From Marchantia polymorpha subsp. ruderalis (taxonomy: Eukaryota; Streptophyta; Marchantiopsida; Marchantiales; Marchantiaceae), in the NCBI GenBank assembly GCA_037833965.1, contig AP031358.1, forward strand, positions 3,666,001 to 3,730,000: a stretch of DNA of 64,000 nt, in the 5' to 3' direction. The translations under genes and the position numbers were made by a program. Below the pieces are notes generated by a model. The model did no database searches. It worked only from the letters and a program-made list of their open reading frames with translations, and was not told the origin of the DNA. Below are positions 37,497 to 50,713 of the stretch, in pieces; the first letter of the stretch is position 1; each line of letters starts with the position of its first letter.

Positions 37497-38115
37497 CAGT
37501 AGAACCTCTATAATCTTATCAAGCTGGGACCAGCACTTTTTGATAAGTTTATAGAGGTGATAAGTTTCTAGAGTTTATTAAAATTGATTCATTTAATTTT
37601 GCTTGATTGGTCTCAGAACCATCCGGAAGGTTGCAGAAAGGTTAGGAAGGTTACAGCAAGGAATGCAGTACCTCAAAAAGACATAGAAGTTGTTTGATAC
37701 CCAGGTTCCATGTGTATTGGCTGTGGTATTGTAATGGGGTGTGTAGGGCACTGTATCCTGGCGTACTGTATACAGTTGGAATGTGTAGAAGAAAACTTCT
37801 CAAAATGTAATAAACTTAACCCAGGAAAATCCCTAACCCACGTCAGATATTTAAGCAACCAACAAACAAATGTGAACAAAAGCTTAGGCAGACAACCATT
37901 ACAAGTTTCTTTAGTCAATCATAGTCGTACAAATGTAGCTCGGAAAGCACATCAACCTGAATACAGTATAAGTTTATAAAAATTTCGGGGCAGCCAAAAC
38001 TTGATAAGTTATAAGATTATAAATTTGTGGCCTGGTCCCATGCCGGGACCGCACAATTTGATAAATTTTTGGAGGTTATAAATTTATGGAGTATAAATTT
38101 ATAGAGGTTCTACTG
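37497..38115. mobile_element. Non-autonomous pogo-like (Tc1/mariner) element, Emigrant/Lemi type
   Basis: A 619-bp element. Both ends begin CAGTAGAACCTCTATAA in inverted orientation, a perfect 17-bp match, and are flanked by TA (37,495-37,496 and 38,116-38,117), the target duplication of the Tc1/mariner superfamily. The terminal sequence closely resembles the CAGTAAAACCTCTATAAATT ends of plant pogo-related Emigrant and Lemi elements. Subterminal repeats of GATAAGTTTATAGAGG and GGTTATAAATTTATGGAG type, plus a GGTCCC/GGGACC motif near each end, recur inside. The middle has short frames but no transposase, so it would rely on a pogo transposase elsewhere. Confidence 0.88.
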
Positions 38116-38117
38116 TA

Positions 38118-41100
38118 ATATTCAACTTGAATTGTAATTAAACATTCAATTCTATTGTTTACTATTTATGATGCATGAATGCATGTTGATTTGTTAAACA
38201 TCAATACTTCACCACATGCAAATAGAATTTGAAACAAACTATATTCAATCAATTTTTAAAAATCTATTATAAATGATAATTATATAAACATGTATGAAAT
38301 CATCCATATTTATCTTCATGTTAATATATATAACATATATTTATTTCACTAAAAAAATATCAAATCATAAAAAAAAACATTCCATTAATAATCATAAGTT
38401 TTTTTAATAATAATAATAAAATTAATCAATATGATATATCATATATATTCATTTTTTACACAATTAAAAATACGTTTATGAATTTTTATTAAAATATTTA
38501 AAATAATTTCAAATATAAAGTATTATAGTTGTAATAATAATTTTTAAAAAAAATTATATTAAAATTAAAATTCTAAAAAACTTATTGATTATTATTCTTG
38601 ATTATAATGAGAAAATTAAAATAATTCATAATCGCAAATCAACAATAGAATTAACAAGTAAGTGTAAATAAAATAACTTGTTGATTCCAACATTATTATT
38701 TATCAATCTTATAAAAATTATAATAATGTTAATAAAAGCTATGATAAATGAACATATTATAAGATGCTTTTTGAAATAATCATGATGTTTAGTTAAAAAA
38801 AACATGATATCATTTGTTATCCATTAGAATTGTACAAAATTGTACATTTGTCTGGTGATTGATATGAAATAATCATAATAATAATGCAAATACTTCATGA
38901 TTACAACATCATGCAAGATCAATCTATATTTATGATGATTGATGAAAATTTACATAAAATCAATTATTGTGGTTCTTTCTAACATACAAAATTAGCAAAA
39001 CAAATTATAATAATTGCAATATTGATATCATTTTTTTATAAATAATATTTTTCATGCGTCTTTTGTTTTAATTGTTGTTCACATTTATTGTTCAGATTGC
39101 AATGAATATTAATTTCAAAATGATAAACGACAATGAATTTCAAAGTTTTGACAGTAATAATAAAAAACATACAAAATTGATATTAAAAATTCTGTTATAT
39201 TTAAATTCATAATAAATAATGTGAAATTTTCTCCAAGAAAATCACTTTGATTTTATCAAGAGTTCAAATGGATCATACAGATCTATAAAAACAAAATTAA
39301 CAACTATTTGAATTTCAACATAGATAAAAAAATTTTGATGATTGAAGATTTATTATCAATCAAATTAAAACTTAAAGATATTATGATCATATTTTTATTC
39401 CATTTGTGCGTATAATTATTTAAATTCAGATGAAAAAAGCTATCATCAATACAATTTTAATAATGATATATTGTTAAATTACATCTATATGTTATTACTC
39501 CATATTGTTATGGGAGTAATAATAGTAATATTGTTAATAGAGTTTACTAAATTTTTTTAACACAAGTGAAGATGAGATTGTTGAGTTAATTATGTATATT
39601 ATTACTCTATCATGGCATGACTCCGGCTTAGTTTTAATTAACGGCTTTAATTCGTTTAGAGAAGGTCTTTGTGTTAGGTTTCCGTCTAAAACCTCTCGTT
39701 GAGTAATAATATAGGTAAGAGATGTTACTGAGATTGCTTAACGCGATTTTAGGGAGAGATTGCTGAGTTTAAATCCAGTTAAGGAGTAATCTCATGTGTA
39801 GTTATTTATAAATGAGACTATTCATCTACTTTGGACATATATACCTTGATGCTCATGCGGGTTATGTTATGTTTTCATTTGATGTAGTAAGCTATTTCGA
39901 GTGTAAACTCCGTGAATATAGTTCTTGAGTGTGAACCACATTATAGTTATGTCTTTCGTGTTGTTGGCTTGCTCTATGTCGTTGTGTTTCTTGAATTTTA
40001 CACGGATATAAATATGATAACTGTGATTTTGTTATAAATAAGAAACAAATATTAATTTCACATTTTTAGCACCTTGTTAATAATAAAATAAAATAAAATT
40101 TGAAAGTGAATATAATCCAAACCAATGATAATAAAATACTTGACAATTATGACATGATAATACAAATTATGAAAGCATATTGAAATATAAAAATATCGAT
40201 TTGAAAATATGAATATAAATGAAAACACTATTGACCTTAGCAATCTATTTAATTTCAAATTGAAATCATGCCATAATCAATAATATTACAAGTATTTGAA
40301 AACTTTTTTTGTCACATATGCAAATTTAATGGAATATTTTTTTAATTACTGAAAATAATATATACTTTAAATATTCATAAAATAAATCTAAACGCCAAAC
40401 TTTATTAACAATTTTTATAATATTTCATAAAAAAAATATCAATTTAATCCAATTCAGCATATGAATTGCATGAAAATAACTTAGATGTGAAGTTTAAAAT
40501 ATATAGTGTTAAAGAAATAAAATTTTTTTTGAATCATGATATCTATGAACAAATCAAAATAACACAAATTTTTATTTGAAAAATTAAAATTAATCATAAC
40601 CATTAATTCTTGGATAACTATTTTCAATTCTAATTTCTTTGATACATCATTGTGATAAAGAACTTCTTTCATTCACCCAGAATATAATTTTATTATTCCG
40701 ATTTATTTCTGGATATTTACATTAAGAGTATGTTTCATCACTTGATTATTCAATTTGTGTATCTAATTTTAATACTTTGATAATTATTATAAATAAATTT
40801 AAATTGATAAATTTTGTCGTAAAAATGCAATCAACGTCAATTTTATAGAAATATACATCACATCTTACATTTATCAACGTATATCATGTGAATGATTTGG
40901 TATCAATCTTAATATAAAAAAAAAACATATTATAAAGCTAAACTTTTTAAAAAAAATTAGTTTCTTGATTCATGACAAAGTGTCACTAGAGATGCATTCA
41001 AATTTTGATTGTTCACTTTATTATTTTGAAAATTTGTCATCATCTTAGTCGTAAGTCAACAAATTGTCATATTTGAAATAATCTATAGGCCTCATAAGTT

Positions 41101-43700
41101 TTGCACACAGTTATCATCATATTTGTAGCGTGATTCAAAATATTGAAAAATGCTAGAAATTTAAAAAACAAAATGTCTATATGATTGTTTTAATAACTTC
41201 AATATATGCATATTGGATGTTCAATGATTGAATGATCTGGTCTATTTATTTGATTTTGTAGCAGCAATATGAATCATCACTTGATATTGAATACCTTTGA
41301 TTATAAAAAAAAACTCCAATCTTGTGTTTTAATTAAAATAAATCAAAAAATTTAATAATATTTCATTTAAAAATGACATTGTTATGATTGAAAAATAAGT
41401 TACTTTTAGTACTTGAATATTCATTTAAAATTAGTTGGAATTTTTTAGCTTATTATATCATCTATTTTGTATTTGTATATGATAAATTAAAACTTATAAT
41501 CTAGTTTTCAAACTTAAAATTGCAAAGATAATTATATGTATCAGCTCTTCAATAGAAATTTCTATTTGTTTGTTCACTTAAACTGTACCTTTTATATTTT
41601 GACTCTTGGTGCATGCAAGGATGTTGGACTGGCAAACATAATCGAAAAAAACAATGTTCTTAATTGATTGTATTTTGAAAAAAGTTCATATGAATTTTCA
41701 AGATTTTTAAAACTTTATATTTGAATTAATAGTTAATATCAATAATTAGAATGCTCTTTAAACTTTTAGTACTGTCATACAAAAATTAAAATATAAAAAA
41801 ATTTAAATAAATACTTACATATTCATCAACTTAAAAATTGTATTTAATATTAAATGGAATTATTATTAAAAAAACATTCGTTTCATAAGATTTTCATTTT
41901 GTGTGATTTTTTCAAGAGTAAACAAAAAGTGACTAAGAAATTGTTTATGACGTAACGATATGAATACATGTAACAAGTTGCAAAGGGTTGAGACGTCTAA
42001 AGAATGCTCTAGAAATTTATTCTTATCACATTTTGGGTTATTTCCAGTAACAAAAGAATGTTAAACCAGAGTATTTTTTGGTCTATAATTATTTTTATTT
42101 TTTATCACAATTTCCAATACAAAATTTGATCTTGTATCCATTCATTTAGAAAAATCTGTAATTTAAGTTTCATGACTTTGAAAATGATGAATTATTATTT
42201 TCTACAAAATAAAAATATAATACAAGTATACAAAACATGGAAAACTTTGATACCAAGATTGATTAGATTTGGATGAATTTTTTTCCATAATTACGTATGA
42301 TTTTTTTATATTCTGAAATTATATATGAATTAAAAAATATGTAAAAATAAAATTATGTTGACATAAATATTTTCATATTATTTGAAATTTTTTTCATAAT
42401 AGAGAAATCACATAATTAATATATATGAATCGATGATAGAAAACGGTTTATTTTTGTTTCAAATAATTTATACGAACGCATTCCTTTTATGTGTGTGTAT
42501 ATATAAAAGTGATGTAGATGTTTGAATCTTCTATTTTTAGAAGATGTATGTAGAATTTTGATGACATTGAAAATTATTCATTGTAGATATATGGACTTGG
42601 TGTGCGACAGTTTAACAAACTCCCTTTTTTAAAGCATTAAAATTTTGAAAATATAATTAAAAAAGGTTCAATAGGTCTAATCATATTTGCGTATATATAG
42701 ATACATCATTTATATTTCATTAGCTGAGGTTTTTTTTTAAATTGAATGTTTTACATTTTCCAAAATACGAAATTGTATGTAAATGTAATTCATGATTTTA
42801 AATAGTAGAAAAATTATATAGCTTCTCATTGACATTGTAATATTTGATGATTTTTTGTTATTACAGCACTGGTTTAATATTACAATAGAAACAGAAATGA
42901 TGTCTTATGTCTTATACAAAATGATTGATAAATGTGGGTACAGACTTCAGACTTAAACTAGCAATGTTCAAATGTATAAAGAATGTTAGAAACTTATGCT
43001 TCGACAAACGACATAATTCAATAAAAACTGTCAATGAAGTTGAAGACATAAGTTTGTAACTTCGTATATTCGAAAACATATCGAAAGTTTGTTCGTGTGT
43101 TATTGTTGTTTCATTTTCATTAAAGTTCTATGCGTTTGTGTGGTTTAGGATGAGTAAACATATACCAACTATTTAATCTCTTGAATGCTTATTACATCAG
43201 TATTCTAGAAACATTATTTAAAGATTTTATTCTTATGTGCATAAAATTCAATGAGCAATATTATATCTGGCGGGCACACAATTGTCGTGCTGCACGGTGA
43301 GAAACTTTTCAATACACCGATGCAAGTAGAAAGTGATCGTGGGGAAGTAAGTGACTCACATAGTTGAATGTTGGAAATGCATGTTTAGTTTCATCCATAT
43401 ATCTTGAATTTTGTAAGTTAGTAGCAGCTGCTAATTCAATTCATAGGTATATGTCCTTACAATATATAGCAAAAAGGATAAGAAAAACCTTGAAAAAAAC
43501 TAAAATACCATTACAATGGTCATATTTACTTACATAAGTAGTACTTCCGTTATCGAATATTTTATTATTTCTTCCAAAGCTTGACTGCATGTTATTAAAT
43601 CTGTTACGAAGTTTTAGATGGAAGATGCTGGAAGCAGTAATACAATATCGAAATGGGCAAAAATTATGAGCGTAAAAGAGGACACAGGAAAATAATGTGT
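38118..43700. other. Very AT-rich block of decayed repeats
   Basis: Apart from the LTR-like remnant near 39,600-40,000, this block is extremely AT-rich and almost free of CpG. Frames are very short. It looks like old, heavily methylated transposon sequence decayed by cytosine deamination, but no coding domain could be recognised. It ends abruptly near 43,700 where GC-rich sequence upstream of the uS11 gene begins. Confidence 0.5.
39579..40002 (+). mobile_element. LTR-like remnant, probably Ty1/copia
   Basis: About 424 bp starting TGTTGAG and ending TTACA, with many retained CpG sites, in contrast to its AT-rich surroundings. The purine-rich AAGTGAAGATGAGAT directly before it resembles the polypurine tract before a copia 3' LTR. 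No partner LTR or coding region was recognised, so it is a solo LTR or the end of a decayed element. Boundaries are approximate and no target duplication was seen. Confidence 0.4.
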
Positions 43701-43843
43701 GTTGTAGAATTCAGTAACTAACCTGCCTGCGATCACTGTCTACGGTCTACCACGTCCGGCTAAGGGGCAACCCGGTTCTGTCGTAGTTGGAGGGAAAGCC
43801 CTAGCGCCCTGAGTGCCCCCGTATGGCGCTTTGAGGTGCATAC

Positions 43844-43851
43844 TTAGGGTT
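43844..43851 (-). promoter_or_regulatory. Telo-box upstream of uS11 gene
   Basis: TTAGGGTT on the + strand (AACCCTAA on the -) lies 120 bp before the uS11 start codon. Telo-boxes are typical of plant ribosomal protein promoters, where they support expression in dividing cells. The following leader is pyrimidine-rich (CCACTTCTTTTTGGTCTTC region). Confidence 0.65.
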
Positions 43852-43970
43852 CTCTGCTCGCAGCGCCACTTCTTTTTGGTCTTCAATCTTCACCAGCTCG
43901 ACCATTCCCCGCTGCTGCTGTGTCCACCTCGAGCTTCTGCGGAGCAGAATCCAGTTCACCCACTGCAATC

Positions 43971-45359
<1,389 letters not shown>

Positions 45360-47627
45360 GTAATGTGGATACACGTCACTGCGATATCTGCAGTCGCTAG
45401 TCATTAGTGTCACGTTAACGAGATTCTGCAACATAGTGCAGAATATGAAGGAAATTTTGCACTAGTGTACCCCTACAAGCATATGCAGTGCTCAACACAC
45501 TGCTGTACAAGAGCCTTATCATTTGATTTGGGGTTGGGCGATTTCCAACCCTATGTCAAGAGCTTGAGAATTTAACTTGAGAGCATAATGGAGCAATTTT
45601 CGAGATCTGCATGGTGCCGTGTTCTGGAATGTTGATAGACCCTTGATCTGGTTTAATACTTCTTACAAGAAAGTAGACGGAGGACAATTATCCTCTCATC
45701 ATCTATTTGCTGTAGGTTGGGATTGTTTTTAGATGTTCTAGATAGTCTTTGAAGAAAGTTAGGACACGATATGTTCTTCCTAATTGCCAACGCATGAAGC
45801 GTAGTGTTTAGGAATCATCAAATAGTACCCATTTTCAAGAGGGACTGGTTCCGATACCAGTTGAAAGACAGACTATTGCACCAATCGGAAAACAGGTGAC
45901 GTGTGCGTAAGGCTGTATGAATTTAACATGAAAGTTTCTCCCAGCAACAGGTTTAAATTCCCACTTAGAATAAAGATATACATTTGCTGTTCCACTCATG
46001 CGGTAGTGTGTTTTGGCGCAAGGACCCTGGTACACCCTTCGAGTCATTCTACCGAAAAGTTCTCTTTCCCACTGAAGGGAAAATTCCCATCGCAGAAGCC
46101 AAGGAAAAGGTGAAGTATAAATCGAAGAAAAGTAATAGCGGATGGAATGCGAAGGATATGATACAAGTTGGATGGAATGATCATCGAACTTTCTTAAGCA
46201 CCAAAGAAATGTTAAGCTTCCCGTCACGACGTAAACGGGGATAAGTTCTCCACTGCAACAAATCCTCCACTACATTCTAGTTAGCAACACTGTAGAATAC
46301 TTATTAACATCGGGAAAGAGGATGAGGGAACCATTCCAAAATGTCTCGAACATATGCCGAAATCTGCTGTCATTTAAACGTAACCTGCATTCCATGCAAA
46401 TTCACAATAACATACCAAGAAGAAATAATTATGCAATAAATTGACGTTGGCATGAGAATTAATCGACGATTAAGCACAGTTATCGAAAGGCAACATTAGT
46501 AGTAAACACATGTGTACCTTGTGGAACAGGTACACTAAAAGCTTGTCATCCTACATCGGAAGAAGCAGAGACCTGCATCGTTTGGAGCACAACATATCTT
46601 TCAAGTACTGTATGCAAGGAAGATTGATAACCATCCAGCGAGGCATACTGGCTCGATCTACGAGCAACTAGTACAATGACGCCAAACAGCCCACGGAATT
46701 GGATACATCGCGAGTCAAAGTTGTTCAGGTCCATACAGCCGAACCTCTTAAACAGTCAAATGGGATGCCTGGTTCACCACTGAGCAGCACAAGAGCGAGG
46801 GCAGGCTGATTGACTTTTTTCATAAGGTTTTGAAAATTGATGCCTGAATCGTTAGAAACTGAATCGCTAGATCTCGCCATCGAACTCATCAAACATCTGC
46901 GCATCGACTTCTTCGACGACTGACATCTGCTTCCCAGGTTGAAGGATCGATCGGCTAGTGAACAGGGAGTGATTACAATCCTGCACGTTCCAATGCAGTA
47001 ACTTGAGACGTGTCAGAATTCTTCTCTCTGATGTTTGAGACAATCATTTCCACATCTACTACTTATTACTCCTCAAGTTCAAACATCCATGAAAAATATT
47101 CTTTTTAATCAAAGCAAAGCTATTTAAGCTTCATCACAATGAATGGCACCGAGCTGTGGGCGTCTCTCAAAGTATTCGAGTTTATTAAGCAATGCATATG
47201 CCATATGATTATTTTCTGTCTCGACTGAGTACTAGACTCTAGAAAGCAGCGACCGCCAACGCTAAAGCCTCAATTGTAAGCTTGCAAGAACAGACTGTCA
47301 AACGTAGAAGCAGAAACCGAAATCTGCGATGTTGAGAAACCTGGTGTATGTTATTATGCTGACAACAAGTCTGATAAGCTGTCTCTTCTCCTCACTGATA
47401 TTCCTCTTTATATCCTGTGGAAATCCTATTCTTCTCCAACACGGATTCTTTTTTCTGTCCATCGGCACCTCTTATCTTTTCCCGTGATTTTACTGAATCG
47501 TGAGCTAATTAGATGGGCTACTACTAATAAGTAGACTAGTTAACAAATCTCTAGAGCTGAGATTTGTTTCTGATTTTAAAGCCAGAGAGAGAGAAACTCG
47601 CTCAATATAGTACTGGACAGTGAGACT

Positions 47628-47667
47628 CAAAGAGCATTTTACAAAGAGCATTTTACAAAGAGCATTC
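47628..47667. repeat. Three tandem 14-bp units
   Basis: CAAAGAGCATTTTA occurs twice in full and a third time in part (CAAAGAGCATTC), head to tail. Confidence 0.85.
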
Positions 47668-49303
47668 GTGATCCGACAGAATGAATTTTTTGGTGTCCCC
47701 GCCGAGCACAAACCATCTCATCTCTCTCGGTCATGCAGGATGACGCCTCGAGGTAGAATTCATGGAGATCTGCCACTACAGACGTAAGATGCAATGGGAC
47801 ACATGCAGATTATAATTAGCAATCATGTAGATCTCAAGCGTAGATTTTGGCCAGAACAACTTCACCGACAACACGATCTGAAACCTGGGACTTGCGATGA
47901 CAGTAGTAGTCTCTGATTACGCAGATCGCCACGCAAACAAACGAAATTCTGTGGACGACGCGAGGAGTGTGCAACGATTCCATCTTCGCTCTAGGTATTT
48001 CTATGGAAGACGACGTTCTCCGCAAGACAGGTTAAAAAACTGGCTTGTAATCCGGATCACTTCCTGGAACTCACTCATGCCTGAGCTTGGAAGTCCAGGC
48101 ATGTCTTCCCGAGCATGTGACTCGAGCTCGACGGTCAGAAATTCAGCTGGAGGCCCGGCCACATCTCGAGCCTTGCGCACGGGCGAAGGAGATTTCGGAG
48201 GGCCAGGGCGAAGCGTAACGCAGCAGACAGGACGATTGCACTGTCATGAGCCAAGCATGAACCGAAAATCTTGTCAAGTCCTGGTCGACCGAGTCGTCCA
48301 CAACGTGTAGCCCCCCGACCAACCACGACTGTACAAGCAAGCACGGCGACATGAGCGAGTGTCAAGGAGATCACATCAAATCGAGTCTCGTCAAACGGGC
48401 TGGACACCGAAACATTCGCCCGAGGGAGGGAGGGGTGCCATACTCTTGGCAATTGTCAAATCCAGTTGGTTCCCGGCATTCAGCTACCGCGTACTACACA
48501 CCATGACACCAGATGTATATACTAAAGCCAGAGGGGAAATAGAAATTACCCAAATAATATCAACTGGGAACTTAAGCAGCTCATTTTCATAGAGAAACGG
48601 AAGAGGTTTGGACGCTTAGTTGTCATGTGAATTGAGATACAAATATTTAAAGCGTTCTGAAGCCTTACGAGTCTATTAAAGCTCGTCAGCAACAATGAAA
48701 GGGTTATGAATGGATTATGAACTACTTTACTGGAAGGAGCAATCAGAACTTGGACCTGACCGGCTGTCACGCTCCGGCTGCGTTTATTAGTTTACGGTTT
48801 GTTGTCTCGCCAGGTGCGAAATTCCAGGGGTACAAGTTGAGTGGCTGGAGACTACACGTGAACAATGTCAATGTCCGTGGGACAAGAAAAGTACGGAGTT
48901 AGTGGAGCACACAAATGCTCTCCAGCTTCCTTTCACGATCCGCATGTTTCTAGATCTGGAGCTGCGTGCATGCATGAAGGCCTCCCGCCCCGACAACATC
49001 CTCTCGTCCAGAGATTACAGATTTCCAGGAAGCGGCAAAAGATCGTTGGCCCATTAAAATCACATGGCAACAATTCGAGTCTTTTCGTGGCGGTGTTACT
49101 ATAGAGGCAGTAGCTGCAAGCATTAAACAAGCACATCTGCCTTCCTGCATGCATGCACACAAAACGTTTCGTATGGCCGTGAAAGATTCGTTCCGGTTAG
49201 GCAAACTTGCACATTTGTGTGAACACAAGTCCACGCTGATCTGTAGCGTAAGCATGAAACCTCATCTCATGCTTGCAAACCATGCATTAAATATAATGCT
49301 CAG

Positions 49304-49340
49304 CGTCTGGTTAGAGTGCTCCACGCCCTCTAACCAGACG
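49304..49340. repeat. Perfect 13-bp inverted repeat with 11-nt loop
   Basis: CGTCTGGTTAGAG at 49,304-49,316 and its exact reverse complement at 49,328-49,340. It lies about 240 bp upstream of the TATA box of the cysteine-rich protein gene, so a regulatory role is possible but not shown. Confidence 0.8.
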
Positions 49341-49541
49341 GAGGAACCAGCGGAGGGAGCTACAAGTCAGAACGTTGATGTTGCAGATGTTGGACTCCAG
49401 TTGTCAAGGCAGACATCTGTTCACCTCTGTGTGTTTACACTCCTCACGCTTCCTTGAAGTTAGCGTTCGGCCTTTTCATGTGACACTAAATATCTGCGTT
49501 TCTGCATGACCTTCAGACTATTTCCTGGTTAATTACCTATG

Positions 49542-49548
49542 TATATAA
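49542..49548 (+). promoter_or_regulatory. TATA box of the cysteine-rich protein gene
   Basis: TATATAA followed by GGC, at a sensible place for a gene whose leader starts near 49,575. A donor-like AAG then GTAAAT at 49,623 and an acceptor-like TTTGCAG ending at 50,079 could remove a leader intron of 457 bp. That splice would discard upstream ATGs such as those at 50,016 and 50,047 and make 50,105 the first ATG. The splice is inferred, not seen. Confidence 0.55.
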
Positions 49549-50104
49549 GGCTGCTAGTGTCTCCTCTGGACTCATCTTCCCGAGTATCCAGCTTACCAGC
49601 CAATCTCTGCACCCTTCAAAAGGTAAATTTGTGAGCTCCATGCATTGCGATGGACTCTGATGCCCCGAACTTTGACTGAGCTGAGCTTCTCTGAACTATA
49701 AATCAAATGGAATCGTCAAGCGATAGAAGAATTGTCAACGTTGACTGTTGAATTGGTTCCCATTCTACTCTTCGTGCTCTGTGTGGTGATTTGTGATTAA
49801 CATATGGATCGTACAATTTCTCTGACTCCATGAGTGTAGCTTGAAGTCAGTCGCTGCAAACCAACTTGAAGATGAACATTATTTGTTACCTTGAAGTTTT
49901 TGGGCTCTTGTATTCGACAAACGAATATCTGCTCGACCAAAATGTTGTTTTTCACTAGAGTTACTCAGACCTGATGGCGAACATCAGCTCGTATATTCCG
50001 AGAGTGGTGTGAGTCCATGGAGCTTGGCAGCTTGGCACCTTCTCATCCATGGGTTGGCGAGTCTGCAGGGTGTTTGCAGATTGGAGGGAGAACGCAGAAG
50101 GAGC

Positions 50105-50713
50105 ATGGAGAAGCTCATGGGGACGAGACTTCTTCTAGCGATTCTGATAATGCAGGTGACGGTCCTGGAGTTGGCCGGGGCCGTGGATATGCTTTTCTGG
50201 TCTCGTGGGCGCTGCACGGGAATCGTCAATCCTCTGTGTGACAGCATCAGAGCAGGAAAGTGCTGCAACTCCCACAAAGCAAGACAATCGGTGCAAGTGA
50301 AAGCCATGCGGGGCTGCTACTCGACGACCACCTTCAAGAGTGGCGGATGCAACGAGACCGTCACCACCATGAGCGGCAACGTCTGCTTCAACAGCGCAGG
50401 TCCTACCTACACAGGCGCAGTCTGGTTCAACAACTGCCTGCACAGAGCTCTGCTGACCGATAAACGCAAAAAATCAAGAGCAGACTGCTCAAATCACTCC
50501 AAACCAGCCACTCACATTAACGTCGTGCACTACAGAGACGATCCTACGAAGGGCATCTGGACCCTTAGACGAGCCAATGCAACTGGTGCTGAGCTATACG
50601 AGCAGCTGGAGAGTGTGCCCGATGCAGAGAAAGTTGCCTGGTTGAAAAGCCAGGGTGCTACCTACGATTTTGAAACGGAAGGAGAACTGTCTACCTTCGT
50701 GGACACCTACTAG
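50105..50713 (+). CDS. Small secreted cysteine-rich protein, unknown; weak MiAMP1-like pattern
   Basis: An intact frame of 202 residues starting at the first in-frame ATG. Residues 1-26 form a clear signal peptide (basic start, LLLAILIMQVTVLEL core, likely cut after LAGA), so the product should be secreted. The mature part has nine cysteines (37, 45, 53, 54, 71, 82, 94, 111, 128) and three N-glycosylation sequons (N83, N130, N158). The order WSxGxC, a C-C pair, then a FxxGGC and VCF region loosely recalls small beta/gamma-crystallin-fold antimicrobial proteins such as MiAMP1; this is my inference and weak. The last 70 residues lack cysteine and are partly acidic and helical-looking. An upstream TATA box and probable leader intron support a real gene. 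An apoplastic defence or cell-wall role is possible but unproven. Confidence 0.75.
   Translation: MEKLMGTRLLLAILIMQVTVLELAGAVDMLFWSRGRCTGIVNPLCDSIRAGKCCNSHKARQSVQVKAMRGCYSTTTFKSGGCNETVTTMSGNVCFNSAGPTYTGAVWFNNCLHRALLTDKRKKSRADCSNHSKPATHINVVHYRDDPTKGIWTLRRANATGAELYEQLESVPDAEKVAWLKSQGATYDFETEGELSTFVDTY

Larger units (their letters stand above)
45360..49541. other. Intergenic region downstream of uS11
   Basis: The first few hundred bases are probably uS11 3' UTR. The rest holds no gene I recognise; frames around 45,835-46,244 are open on both strands and undecidable. The 47,900-48,460 stretch is relatively GC-rich with overlapping frames. Short hairpins and repeats are listed separately. Confidence 0.4.
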
